In this document: positions 35,022 through 44,373 of the stretch, piece by piece
How positions within the stretch are numbered: the stretch's first letter is position 1
How the letters are laid out: each line of letters starts with the position of its first letter
Assembly: GCA_965234365.1 (NCBI GenBank)
Contig: OZ248345.1
Location: 1,302,001 to 1,366,000 of the forward strand
Length of the DNA: 64,000 bases
Source of the DNA: Planktophila grossartii
Lineage (GTDB): Bacteria; Actinomycetota; Actinomycetes; Nanopelagicales; Nanopelagicaceae
Reading direction: 5' to 3'
Program-made: the position numbers and the translations under genes
Notes under the pieces: model-generated
Database searches by the model: none
What the model was told of the DNA's origin: nothing
The model's input: the letters and a program-made list of their open reading frames with translations, nothing else

Positions 35022-36794
35022 TTAACTTTCGAGTGCCAGAGTTATCTCTAGCCACTCTTCTTCTCGTGTCTGTAACTCACTCTGTACCTTTTCGACCTCA
35101 GCAGCTATTGCAATCAGGCGCTCAGGATTGAAGCTCTCGACTTCTTGCTCCTTGAGAAGTTCTGCCAGTCGTTCCTTGCCCTTCGCTACTTGGCGCTCGA
35201 CACGTGTGAGATCTTTCTTCAACTGGCGCTGTTCTGCAGCGCTCGATGTAGATGATGTCTTACCTCCCGAGGAAGAAGAAGCAGCAATCGAAGCCACGCG
35301 TTGTTCGAGATATTGATCGACTCCTCGAGGTAAATCGCGGAGATGCTTATCGCCGAGCAAGCCCCAGAATCGATCGCATACACGTTCGAGGAAATATCTA
35401 TCGTGGGAGATAACAATCAGAGTTCCGCCATAGCTATCGAGCAGATCTTCAAGTTCAGTCAATGTTTCAATATCAAAATCATTTGTCGGTTCATCAAGAA
35501 GTAAAACGTTCGGTGAATCCATAAGAAGGCGCGTGAGTTGCAGACGGCGACGTTCTCCACCTGAAAGGTTTCCGACGGGAGTCCACTGTGCATCGCGGTC
35601 GAAACCAAGTCGCTCGCAGAGTTGAGATGCTGAAAGTGTCTTTCCCTTTCCAATTTCAACATGCGTTGCGACCTTTTCAACTGCTTCAAGTAAGCGCCAT
35701 GTTGGATCGAGCTCATCGAGGTGCTGAGTAAGAAAGGCAATCTTGACGGTAATACCTGTGACTAACTTGCCTGCAGCAGGTTGCAGTTGGCCTGCCAAAG
35801 TACGCATCAGCGTTGTCTTTCCAGCTCCATTTACGCCGACGATACCGATGCGATCACCCGGGCCGATATTCCACGTCAGATTATCTATCAGCTCTTTATC
35901 ACCGGCTTTAATCAGCGCGTGATGGAGTTCAAATACGGTATTACCTAACCGGTTCAGTGCAAACTTCAACAACTCGGTTGAATCACGTGGGGCTGGTTCT
36001 GCCGAGATTAATTCATTCGCGGCATCAACGCGGAACTTTGGTTTAGTAGTTCGCGCAGGTGCGCCACGGCGCAACCAAGCAAGTTCTTTACGAATTAAGT
36101 TGTTGCGGCGAGCATCCATCGCATTTGCTTGGCGTGCACGTTCTGCCTTGGCCAATACAAATGCTGAATAACCGCCGTCATACTCTTCAACTTTTCCAAG
36201 TACAACTTCCCATGTGCGATCGGTAACTTCATCAAGGAACCAGCGATCGTGAGTAACAACGAGAACTGCTAGATCTCTACGGTTCTTGAGGTGGGCTGCT
36301 AACCATGCAACACCTTCTACATCGAGGTGGTTGGTGGGTTCATCAAGAAGAATGAGGTCGAGATCATCAATTAAAAGCTTTGCTAATCCCACACGACGCT
36401 TCTCTCCACCAGAGAGTGAAGCAAAGGTGCGTTCAAAGATGTGATCATCAAAGCTTCCGAATAACCCAGTAAAGATTTCACGGATGCGTGAGTCGCTAGC
36501 CCAATCATGCTTCTCTCGATTGCCTAGAACCATATCGCCCACTGTTGATTGAGGGGCAGCACTATCGATCTGCGAAAGAATTCCAATTTTCGATGCGTTC
36601 GACTTGGTAACTCGACCTGCATCTGCTTCTTCAACGCCTGCAATGATTTTCATGAGCGTGGATTTGCCGGCTCCATTACGACCAACGATTCCGATGCGAT
36701 CGCCTTCAGAAACACCAAGCGATACCTGCTCTAGAAGTGGGCGAATATCAAAGGCTTTAGAGACCTCTTCGATGTTCACTACATTGCGCGCCAC
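35022..36794 (-). CDS. ABC-F family ATPase (Uup-like)
   Basis: A soluble twin-ATPase of 590 residues that acts on the ribosome or in translation/DNA repair rather than in transport. Walker A motifs are GRNGAGKST (about residue 38) and GVNGAGKTT (about 318), each with an LSGGE signature (SLSGGEKRR and NLSGGERRR) and a DEPTNHLD/DEPTNDFD Walker B. The Uup-type C-terminal coiled coil is visible (KKDLTRVERQVAKGKERL). No membrane domain. GTG start; the promoter overlaps that of divergent kynU. Confidence 0.92.
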   Translation of the reverse strand: MARNVVNIEEVSKAFDIRPLLEQVSLGVSEGDRIGIVGRNGAGKSTLMKIIAGVEEADAGRVTKSNASKIGILSQIDSAAPQSTVGDMVLGNREKHDWASDSRIREIFTGLFGSFDDHIFERTFASLSGGEKRRVGLAKLLIDDLDLILLDEPTNHLDVEGVAWLAAHLKNRRDLAVLVVTHDRWFLDEVTDRTWEVVLGKVEEYDGGYSAFVLAKAERARQANAMDARRNNLIRKELAWLRRGAPARTTKPKFRVDAANELISAEPAPRDSTELLKFALNRLGNTVFELHHALIKAGDKELIDNLTWNIGPGDRIGIVGVNGAGKTTLMRTLAGQLQPAAGKLVTGITVKIAFLTQHLDELDPTWRLLEAVEKVATHVEIGKGKTLSASQLCERLGFDRDAQWTPVGNLSGGERRRLQLTRLLMDSPNVLLLDEPTNDFDIETLTELEDLLDSYGGTLIVISHDRYFLERVCDRFWGLLGDKHLRDLPRGVDQYLEQRVASIAASSSSGGKTSSTSSAAEQRQLKKDLTRVERQVAKGKERLAELLKEQEVESFNPERLIAIAAEVEKVQSELQTREEEWLEITLALES

Positions 36795-36819
36795 GGTAGG
36801 AGAGCGTACCTTTGAACTA
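36784..36819 (+). promoter_or_regulatory. Leaderless kynU promoter overlapping the ABC-F promoter
   Basis: On the + strand, TTGCGC (36784-36789), a 17 bp spacer and TACCTT (36807-36812) stand six bases before the kynU ATG, matching a sigma-70-type leaderless promoter. On the opposite strand TACGCT (36808-36803) lies eight bases before the GTG of the ABC-F gene. The two -10 boxes overlap, so the divergent genes probably compete for polymerase. Confidence 0.5.
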
Positions 36820-38093
36820 TGAAGGTGACTGACCGCGCATATGCGTTAGAGCTCGATAAGAACGATCCTCTTGCTCCGTATCGGAGTAAATTCGTAATTA
36901 CCGACCCCAATCTCTGCTACCTCGATGGAAATTCACTCGGTCGACTCCCCCATGCAACCGTCAAGGCTGTCAGCGACTTCGTCTCGCACGAATGGGGCAA
37001 TGAGGTCGTCACCGGATGGAGCCACTGGATTGATGAGGCGCAGGTAGCAGGAGATCTCTTGGGTCGCGCAGCGCTAGGTGCAGCAGCTGGCCAAGTTCTT
37101 GTCTGCGATACAACATCGGTTAATTTCTATCAGTTATGCCTGGCGGCAATCAACGCGCGCCCAGGTCGCAAGACCATCATCACCGATGCAGCGAACTTTC
37201 CTACCGATCGCTACATTCTTGATGGAATCGCTAAACAGCTAGGACTCAACCTCGTCATCATCGATAACGAAGATCCAGCGATTGCTGAAAATGAAATGAT
37301 TACTGCAGAACTTCTTGAGAAGTACATGTCTGAAGATGTTGCTCTCGTAACTTTTGAAGTCATTCAGTATCGATCTGGTGCTCGCACAGATATTCAATCA
37401 GTCACAGATTTAGCCCGTTCTTATGGGGCATACGTTGTCTGGGATGCCAGCCATGCAACTGGTGCAATCGATATGAACTTCGATGAATGCGGAGTCGACC
37501 TTGCAGTTGGCTGCACATATAAATATGGAAATGCTGGCCCTGGTTCACCTGCCTGGCTCTACGTCAATAAGCGCGTACAGAAGGAACTTCAAGTTCCCAT
37601 CCAAGGTTGGTTCGGAAACGAAGATCAATTTGGAATGGGGCCACACTTCGAAAAGGCCGAAGGTATTCGCGGATTCCAGATTGCCAGCCCATCCATCATT
37701 GGAATTCGAGGCGTACAGATTGCCTTCGAAATGATTGAAGAGGCAGGCATTGATGTCATTGCATCTAAAGCTGCAATCGGAACTCAGATGATGATCGACC
37801 TCTACGACGAGTGGCTTGCTCCACTTGGTTACACGCTCCTCACTTCACGCAATCCGAAGGAACGTGGCGGGCATATTTCGATTGGCCATCCAGATGCTGC
37901 AAAGATTTGCGTAGCGCTCCGTAAATTTGCCAATGTGATTCCTGATTACCGCACACCAAACGCAATTCGTTTAGCTATCGCACCACTTCCAACGTCCTAT
38001 GTTGAAGTCTGGGATGGTTTCCAACGCATTCGCGACCTCACTGAAACTCGCCAATACGAAAAGGTAGAGGGATCGGATTCACGAGTTACATGA
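36819..38093 (+). CDS. kynU: Kynureninase
   Basis: PLP enzyme cleaving kynurenine to anthranilate and alanine. YLDGNSLGRLP near residue 34, WDASHATGAIDM and the PLP-lysine context GCTYKYGNAGPG are family signatures; 424 aa. It overlaps kynA by 4 bp, so two of the three enzymes of the tryptophan-to-anthranilate route are coupled. No formamidase gene (kynB) is next to them. Confidence 0.94.
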   Translation: MKVTDRAYALELDKNDPLAPYRSKFVITDPNLCYLDGNSLGRLPHATVKAVSDFVSHEWGNEVVTGWSHWIDEAQVAGDLLGRAALGAAAGQVLVCDTTSVNFYQLCLAAINARPGRKTIITDAANFPTDRYILDGIAKQLGLNLVIIDNEDPAIAENEMITAELLEKYMSEDVALVTFEVIQYRSGARTDIQSVTDLARSYGAYVVWDASHATGAIDMNFDECGVDLAVGCTYKYGNAGPGSPAWLYVNKRVQKELQVPIQGWFGNEDQFGMGPHFEKAEGIRGFQIASPSIIGIRGVQIAFEMIEEAGIDVIASKAAIGTQMMIDLYDEWLAPLGYTLLTSRNPKERGGHISIGHPDAAKICVALRKFANVIPDYRTPNAIRLAIAPLPTSYVEVWDGFQRIRDLTETRQYEKVEGSDSRVT

Positions 38094-38884
38094 GCGAAAA
38101 CTACGATTCAGCACTCTCATACACCTCTTATTTAGCTGTCGATGAATTATTGAAGTTGCAGAAACCTCTCTCCGACGGCCCTGAACATGATGAGATGCTC
38201 TTCATCATCATTCACCAGACCTATGAACTCTGGTTTAAGCAACTCATCCATGAGTTCCAACAGGCGCAACGCGCTCTCGAATCTGGCGATACACATTACG
38301 CACTTTCAATATTGGGGCGAATCCGCACCATCATGAAGGTCTGCGTTGCACAAGTAGATATTCTCGAGACGATGACACCGCTGCAGTTCAATGCTTTCCG
38401 TGGATATCTAGCTTCATCAAGTGGCTTCCAATCTTCACAATTTAGGAAAGTAGAGGCGATTCTCGGTCGTCGCGATAGTCGCATGGCTGGCCACTTACCT
38501 CCAGATATGCAGGCAGAGATTAAGGACATTACTTCCCGCAATTCAATTTGGGATTCCTTCTTGGATTACCTGGTCAAGCGCGGTTACTCACTTCCTGCAG
38601 AAGTTGTCGGGCGCGATAAATCAATTGCCTACCAATCAAGCCCTGCAGTGCAAGATGTTCTACTTAAAGTTCACCAAACAGATCCAGAGAGCGCGATGGT
38701 CTCTGAACGCCTCGTCGATATCGATGAAGGAATTCAGGAGTGGCGCTATCGCCATGTAAAGATGGTTGAGCGCACGATTGGCCAGAAGATGGGTACCGGA
38801 GGTTCAAGCGGAGTCGAGTACTTAGCGAGCACTCTCTTCAACCCAGTCTTTAAAGACCTCTGGGAGATTCGTTCTCGTTTCTAG
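38090..38884 (+). CDS. kynA: Tryptophan 2,3-dioxygenase
   Basis: Heme dioxygenase opening the indole ring of tryptophan to N-formylkynurenine. EMLFIIIHQTYELWFKQL near residue 42 carries the substrate-pocket histidine and the WRYRHVKMVERTIG stretch near residue 222 carries the heme-ligand histidine; TGGSSGVEYL is the substrate loop. 264 aa is close to bacterial homologues. Its stop forms a CTAG shared with the convergent nitroreductase gene. Confidence 0.94.
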   Translation: MSENYDSALSYTSYLAVDELLKLQKPLSDGPEHDEMLFIIIHQTYELWFKQLIHEFQQAQRALESGDTHYALSILGRIRTIMKVCVAQVDILETMTPLQFNAFRGYLASSSGFQSSQFRKVEAILGRRDSRMAGHLPPDMQAEIKDITSRNSIWDSFLDYLVKRGYSLPAEVVGRDKSIAYQSSPAVQDVLLKVHQTDPESAMVSERLVDIDEGIQEWRYRHVKMVERTIGQKMGTGGSSGVEYLASTLFNPVFKDLWEIRSRF

Positions 38885-39453
38885 TTTGGTAAGCCTTTAA
38901 TTACTAACTCTGAAAGTGGAAGACGTTCGCGCTTTGCCATTTCACGTTCTAGAAGTGGCCCCGCAAGTTTTTCAGGAGCATCTTGTGTTCCGATTGCAAT
39001 GACTACAACGGGAAGTAATTCAGGAGTAATGGAAAGTACTTCCTGAGCAACTGCCTTATCAAAACCAGTCATCTGGTGAGCAATGAGGCCTCGGTGATGA
39101 GTTTCAATCACGAGTTGAGCAACAGCAAGGCCACAGTCGAATTGATAATCGGCATGGATTGAGCCATCACCCTTCACTGTCTTTCCGGCAACCAAAATAA
39201 GAGCCGATGCATTCTTTGCCCAGCTCTTATTGAAATCACCGAGGGAGGAGAGGATCTGAGTGAAGACCTCATCGCCGCGCTTACCCACAAAGAAGCGCCA
39301 TGGCTGTCCATTAAAGGCTGATGCAGCCCAACGAGCTGCCTCAAGGATGGCTGTTAAATCTTCGTTATTGATCGTTGCTGTCTCATTGAAAGAGCGTGGG
39401 CTGCGACGAGTTGCGATGATTTCATGGACGGGAACTGAGGTCTCTGCTTTCAT
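38881..39453 (-). CDS. Nitroreductase family protein
   Basis: Flavin-binding oxidoreductase of about 190 residues. The N-terminal FMN/substrate segment IIATRRSPRSFNETA and AARWAASAFNGQPWRF are typical. The natural substrate is unknown. The ATG at 39453 is preferred (AAGG upstream, normal N-terminus); a longer reading to 39489 would overlap the divergent dedA start. Converges on kynA with a 4 bp overlap. Confidence 0.88.
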   Translation of the reverse strand: MKAETSVPVHEIIATRRSPRSFNETATINNEDLTAILEAARWAASAFNGQPWRFFVGKRGDEVFTQILSSLGDFNKSWAKNASALILVAGKTVKGDGSIHADYQFDCGLAVAQLVIETHHRGLIAHQMTGFDKAVAQEVLSITPELLPVVVIAIGTQDAPEKLAGPLLEREMAKRERLPLSELVIKGLPN

Positions 39454-39487
39454 GTTGTGAACCTTATTGCCCCGATAGAGTTCTCGC

Positions 39488-40117
39488 ATGTCGATATCCG
39501 AGTGGATACATCACACCGCCGATTCACTCATTGCACATAACTTGCAGATACCCCTCTTCTTGCTCCTTATCTTCTTTGCATTTGCAGAAGCTGCCCTCTT
39601 TGTTGGATTTATCTTGCCTGGAGAAACTGCTCTTCTAATCGGTGGAGTGCTCGCGCACGCAGGTGTGTGGAATGTATGGATTTTCTTGATTGCTGCCATT
39701 GTGGGTGCAATTACTGGCGACTCTGTGGGTTATGAGATTGGCAAACATTTGGGGCCGCGTATCAAAGAGAACGCTTTCGGTAGATTTGTTGGAGAAAAGC
39801 GCTGGAAATTGGCACAGGCAATCTTCGATCGATACCACGGTGGTGCAATCTTCTTTGGTCGCGCACAAGCTCTACTTCGCGCACTTGTTCCAGCCCTTGC
39901 TGGAATGAATAAGGTTCCCTATCGCCAATTTATTAAGTGGAATGCTGCAGGTGGAATCGTCTTCTCCACCATCGTTGTACTTCTTGGCTATGAATTCGCC
40001 AGCTCGTTAGCAACTCTCGAGAAGTATCTGCGGTACTGGGCAATCTTCTTCTTGGCAGTCGTTGCCGTGGTTGTTGTCATTTTGAAGCGAAAGTTAGAGC
40101 ACCTACTCGAAGATTAA
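39488..40117 (+). CDS. DedA family membrane protein (second copy)
   Basis: A 209-residue paralogue of the DedA protein at 33.5 kb. FILPGETALLIGG and GRAQALLRALVPALAGMNKV are the two conserved stretches; about five membrane helices. TAGAGT ends six bases before the ATG, suggesting leaderless transcription. Its stop forms a TTAA shared with the convergent glycosyltransferase. Confidence 0.88.
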   Translation: MSISEWIHHTADSLIAHNLQIPLFLLLIFFAFAEAALFVGFILPGETALLIGGVLAHAGVWNVWIFLIAAIVGAITGDSVGYEIGKHLGPRIKENAFGRFVGEKRWKLAQAIFDRYHGGAIFFGRAQALLRALVPALAGMNKVPYRQFIKWNAAGGIVFSTIVVLLGYEFASSLATLEKYLRYWAIFFLAVVAVVVVILKRKLEHLLED

Positions 40118-41544
40118 GCCTTCTTCGTATTGATAATCTCTACTTTTTCACCATAGGCGGCTTCAGCAATCTCTTTACGACGTGCGATATATGCATCAGA
40201 TGCGCCGGTAATAAGATGTTCAAATCGCTGTTCACCCTTAATAAGTGGGTGTAATTCTTTTGCGGTGTTCTGTGAACCCCACACAGGTGGCTCTTGTCGC
40301 GTTACTTGAACAACGATATGTGGATTGATAAAGCGATAGACAAGTGCCAGACGGCGAAGCCCCATATAAGCAACATGGCGTAACCCGCGATTGATATGTT
40401 CCTGAATTCGTAGTTGGTTGTAGCGCAACCATGATGGGCGAATAGGTTCTTCGCGCACCGCTAATTCATACAGAATCTTTGCAATTTCAGCTCCGCCTGT
40501 TGGATCTGGGAGTTCACCGCATTTCTTACTTAAACGAGCGCGGACATCAGCATCTTGCAACTTCTTTACCGTTGCGGTGATGTCACCTAAATCTGCTTGG
40601 TTTGCGCGAAGAGCGAATCCCATGTCATGACACCACTGCGCACGCGCTTCTTGATCATCGGTTCCGCGAATGTTGGAGACAAAGACTGTTGGAACCTGCG
40701 CAGGAAGGAGTTCATGCACGCCGTTATAACCGGTCGCACACACACCCGCATCGAATGCATGGAGCACTCGAGCCAACGGGAAGTGGCGCACTACGCGGAT
40801 ATCGAGGCCTTCGGGTGCAAGTGAGTTGCCATCTTTATCGAGCGGTTGCTTCGTAAGGATGACCTGCAAATCTTTCCAACCGAGCAGCCCTTCAAGCGCC
40901 GCTGTCATCTTATGATTGACATCGCTATCGCCAGTTCCGAGCTGCACCAAGACTGCTGGTCGATCGAGATCAAGGCCAAGAACCTTGCGCGCTTCATCGC
41001 GAGAGAGCGCAGTGTCTTTCTGGAAGAGTGAGACGGATGCTGTAAGGCGAGCATCTTTACGTTCAGCGGTTGGGCCAAAATCATAGGAGCGAGCGAAGTC
41101 GCCTGGTTCGACGATGTAATCCATCATCTGTGATTGCAGACCTAGGACAAAACGTTGAGGTTTCTTCTGCCACAAACCACGTCGCACCCAGACGAGCGCC
41201 AACTTTGGATGTGAAACTTTTGCAGCAATAACACCTGGGTAAGGAACAACTCCATCGAATGACATAACGCGAGCGCCTGTTTCATCAACGAGTGCAAGTA
41301 AACGATCGCGTAAATATTCATCCCACTTTTCGCGCGACATCCACATGCGATCGCGACCAGGAATATATTCACAACGTATGCCCATAAATTCTGGAATCTC
41401 TGCGATGCCGCCGGCCATCGAAACAATGATGGGGTTCGCATATTCTTTGAGAGCCAACGCAATTGCACTTGCGCGCGCAAGGTGTCCCATTCCCACACCA
41501 TTACTGGTTGCGAGAATAATCGTTGGTTTTTCCATAAGGCTCAA
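40114..41544 (-). CDS. GT-B fold glycosyltransferase (MGT/MurG-like)
   Basis: A 476-residue enzyme with two Rossmann-like halves. The N-terminus ILATSNGVGMGHLARA has the glycine-rich acceptor loop and GYNGVHELLPAQVPTVFVSN in the second half is the nucleotide-sugar-binding motif with the conserved His-Glu. A C-terminal extension of about 110 residues (from about 365) is less familiar. No membrane helix. The sugar donor and acceptor are unknown. Neighbouring aminotransferase and ROK kinase genes hint at a shared amino-sugar or aminocyclitol product. Confidence 0.75.
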   Translation of the reverse strand: MSLMEKPTIILATSNGVGMGHLARASAIALALKEYANPIIVSMAGGIAEIPEFMGIRCEYIPGRDRMWMSREKWDEYLRDRLLALVDETGARVMSFDGVVPYPGVIAAKVSHPKLALVWVRRGLWQKKPQRFVLGLQSQMMDYIVEPGDFARSYDFGPTAERKDARLTASVSLFQKDTALSRDEARKVLGLDLDRPAVLVQLGTGDSDVNHKMTAALEGLLGWKDLQVILTKQPLDKDGNSLAPEGLDIRVVRHFPLARVLHAFDAGVCATGYNGVHELLPAQVPTVFVSNIRGTDDQEARAQWCHDMGFALRANQADLGDITATVKKLQDADVRARLSKKCGELPDPTGGAEIAKILYELAVREEPIRPSWLRYNQLRIQEHINRGLRHVAYMGLRRLALVYRFINPHIVVQVTRQEPPVWGSQNTAKELHPLIKGEQRFEHLITGASDAYIARRKEIAEAAYGEKVEIINTKKA

Positions 41545-41666
41545 AGGTTATCAACTCTTTATGCGTAAACCACGCGGGAAAAAGCTATTACTTGCAAACT
41601 TTTTTGCCTTCAGAGATACTTGCCATGCGTTAATTCGCAACCACAAAGGAGAGTACTTCTCAAACA

Positions 41667-41683
41667 GTTTCTAAATCAGAAAC
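41667..41683. promoter_or_regulatory. Palindromic operator candidate upstream of aminotransferase
   Basis: GTTTCT-N5-AGAAAC is a perfect 6 bp inverted repeat ending 20 bases before the aminotransferase ATG, where it would overlap the -35 region of a leaderless promoter. A repressor site is a reasonable guess. No regulator gene is adjacent. The gap 41545-41703 shows nothing else clear except a GGAGAG stretch too far from the start to be its ribosome site. Confidence 0.35.
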
Positions 41684-41703
41684 ATTTGCCGTACAGCTTT
41701 ACA

Positions 41704-43110
41704 ATGACTACACAATCAGCGATTAGATCGCAGCACACAGCAACACATCGTTATGTACCAACAACATCAACACCAATATCCCCTGAAAAGGTTGCCGCAG
41801 TTCTCGCAGCCGAGTGGGACCTCTTCACTAAGAACACCAAGGGCTCGGAGCTAGAAAGCAAGCGCGCATTTGATTCGCTTCCCCTAGGCGTCACATCGAG
41901 CTTCCAGCACTGGGATCCATACCCAATCTCGATCGTCTCCGCCAAGGGCGCATATATGACTGATGTTGATGGTCGTCAGCTCCTTGACCTCTCTATGGGC
42001 TTCGGCGCAATGCTCGCCGGCCACCTCAACCCAGTTGTTGTAGAAGAAATTCAGAGTTCGCTTAACCAGGGAATGCTCTTCGTTACCCCTTCACCGACTT
42101 CTACCGATGCTGCAGAGCGAATCTGTAAGCGCTTCGGAATTGATCAGGTTCGCTTCACCAACTCAGGAACTGAATCAACGATGTACGCGGTGCGCGTTGC
42201 TCGCTCAGCGACAGAGAAGATGGGCATCCTCAAGATCGAAGGCGGCTACCACGGTAGCTACGATCCATTTGTTGTCTCTGCAAAGCCACCACTTGATAAG
42301 GCAGGCAAGGCTGAGAAGCCAACTCCTTATGTTGAACCAAACTTGGTTCCCGGAGATATCTACGTTGTTCCTTACAACAATATTTCTGCGCTCGAAAAGA
42401 TGTTTAAGAAGAATGCAAAGAAGATTGCATGCTTCATCGTTGAACCAGTTCTAGAAAACCTTGCCATCGTTCTTCCTGATGCTGGTTACCTCGAGCGTGT
42501 TCGCGAATTATGCGATCAATACAACGTCATTCTTATCTTTGATGAGGTAAAGACTGGCCTGACAGCTGGTGCACACGGTGCATCTGCTCGTCTCGGTGTT
42601 AAGCCAGACCTTATTACCCTTGCTAAATCAATCGGCGGTGGACTTCCACTTGCTGCATTTGGCGGTAAGAAGAAGTACATGGACTTCGTTACCAACGGCA
42701 AGATGGCTCACTTCGGTACCTTTAATGGTAATCCCCTTGCAATGGCAGGTGTTCGCGCAATCGATCGCATCTGTTCTGATGATGCACTCGCAATCGCTGA
42801 AGACTTTAACTTGCAGGCACTTACTCGCATCGGCGAAATTATTGATGAGTACCAGCTTCCGGCACACACAGTCGGCTTCGGAATCAAGGGCTGCGTTACA
42901 TGGTCAACAACTCCAGTGCGCAACTACCGTGATTACAAGGCAACTGACTTCGGTGTTGCAGAAGCACACTGGCTCTTCGCTCTAAACCGCGGAATCATCA
43001 CTCCACCAGGACTTGATGAACAGTGGCTAATTTCTTTGGCACATGGCCAAGAAGAGATTGATCTACTTGTTGAAGATTTCCGCGAGTTCGCTAAAGCTAT
43101 TCGCGCGTAA
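41704..43110 (+). CDS. Class III aminotransferase (GSA aminomutase-like)
   Basis: PLP enzyme of 468 residues resembling glutamate-1-semialdehyde aminomutase and related sugar aminotransferases. TNSGTESTMYAVRVAR, FDEVKTGL (PLP-binding Asp) and the Schiff-base lysine in TLAKSIGGGLP are intact. The ATG at 41704 (MTTQS) has no Shine-Dalgarno. The reading could extend to a TTG at 41620 but that N-terminus looks non-coding. Beside a glycosyltransferase and ROK kinase, it may aminate a keto-sugar rather than make heme; true function unresolved. Confidence 0.82.
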   Translation: MTTQSAIRSQHTATHRYVPTTSTPISPEKVAAVLAAEWDLFTKNTKGSELESKRAFDSLPLGVTSSFQHWDPYPISIVSAKGAYMTDVDGRQLLDLSMGFGAMLAGHLNPVVVEEIQSSLNQGMLFVTPSPTSTDAAERICKRFGIDQVRFTNSGTESTMYAVRVARSATEKMGILKIEGGYHGSYDPFVVSAKPPLDKAGKAEKPTPYVEPNLVPGDIYVVPYNNISALEKMFKKNAKKIACFIVEPVLENLAIVLPDAGYLERVRELCDQYNVILIFDEVKTGLTAGAHGASARLGVKPDLITLAKSIGGGLPLAAFGGKKKYMDFVTNGKMAHFGTFNGNPLAMAGVRAIDRICSDDALAIAEDFNLQALTRIGEIIDEYQLPAHTVGFGIKGCVTWSTTPVRNYRDYKATDFGVAEAHWLFALNRGIITPPGLDEQWLISLAHGQEEIDLLVEDFREFAKAIRA

Positions 43111-43853
43111 TTAAAGCTGCCACGCACGAACTCCGCCAGCAACTCCGGCAGAGTTCGGAACGATAACGACGTCATCGCCCATGAGGTTCAAGTCGCGCTG
43201 TTGAATGCTGTGTGAATTTCCGCCACCGATATAGAGACGATCCCACAGAAATACTGGGCGAAGTTCAGAGACCATTAAGCGCACGCGACGTGACCAGAAT
43301 GTATTTCCCATGCGGTGGCGTTCGCGATCGCCAATCCAAGTGTCATACGTGGTGTTTCGGCGAACTGTTGCATGAGACATTTCAAAGTGTGGAGAAAGTT
43401 TTCCACCGTGGAATACAGAGAATCCAAGGCCAGTGCCCAATGTGAGAACGATTTCAAGACCAGAACCTGTCACAACACCGGCTCCGTGTACTTCTGCATC
43501 GTTAAGAACCTTTGCAGGAATTCCCAGACGTTCGGCAACTGCGGCTTCTGCGTCAAAGCCCCACCACTGATCTTTAAGTTCTTGATTCATCCGTGTGTGC
43601 GGGCCAGCATCATTGATGTAATGAGGAGTTGCAACGACAACACCGTTACGAATCATTCCTGGCAGACCAACAGTGACGCGTGCCGCCTTCGGAAGAGATG
43701 CCGCGATCTCTTGAACAGTATCGAGGAATCGCTCTGTTGAAAGCGGGTAGGGAGTCTGAACTCGAGTTGGCGCTGCGTGCATGGTGCCGGATTCATCGAG
43801 AACGCAGCTCTTGATAAAGAGTCCGCCGCAGTCGATGGAGAGAGTGAATTGGC

Positions 43854-43857
<4 letters not shown>
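43111..43857 (-). CDS. ROK-family / polyphosphate-glucokinase-like sugar kinase
   Basis: A 248-residue actin-fold kinase. LSIDCGGLFIKSCVLD is the phosphate-1 motif, VGLPGMIRNG and NDAEVHGAG (catalytic Asp) follow, and LTLGTGLGFSVFHGG is phosphate-2. It lacks the ROK zinc-cysteine motif present in the other ROK protein at 53.5 kb, and resembles the polyphosphate glucokinase branch. Substrate unknown. It abuts the convergent aminotransferase stop and overlaps the monooxygenase gene by 4 bp. Confidence 0.8.
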
Positions 43858-44144
<287 letters not shown>

Positions 44145-44168
44145 TGAATAACGATACCGATAGTTAAG

Positions 44169-44210
44169 GCAAAAAAGAAAAGCCCCCGGTGTGAAAGGCA
44201 CCGAGAGCTT
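44169..44210 (-). terminator. Intrinsic terminator of tRNA-Arg
   Basis: On the minus strand a stem pairs 44210-44199 with 44191-44180 (AAGC, CGGTG/CACCG and GCTT), with a 7-nt loop, followed by TTCTTTTTT. It starts seven bases after the tRNA 3' end. It is the only clear intrinsic terminator seen in the window. Confidence 0.8.
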
Positions 44211-44216
44211 AACTTG

Positions 44217-44289
44217 TGCGCGCGAAGGGATTCGAACCCCTAACCTTCTGATCCGTAGTCAGATGCTCTATCCGTTGAGCTACGCACGC
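44217..44289 (-). tRNA. tRNA-Arg(ACG)
   Basis: A 73-nt cloverleaf on the minus strand: acceptor GCGTGCG/CGCGCGC with one G-T pair, anticodon arm CTGACTACGGATCAG with anticodon ACG, and T-arm GGTTCGAATCC. CCA is not encoded. The A34 is the target of TadA, encoded at 30.5 kb. A -10-like TAGTAT at 44322-44317 lies upstream. Confidence 0.95.
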
Positions 44290-44373
44290 TTATTGAATTG
44301 TGTATTGCGAATGCGAATACTACAGGCTTTTTACTGACCTGAAAAACTGGCCTAAATCAGCCTAATTCAATGC

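Noticed and set aside
44145..44201. Longer N-terminus for the ABM-fold protein
   Set aside because: It would begin inside the terminator hairpin of tRNA-Arg; the GTG at 44144 gives the family-like start.
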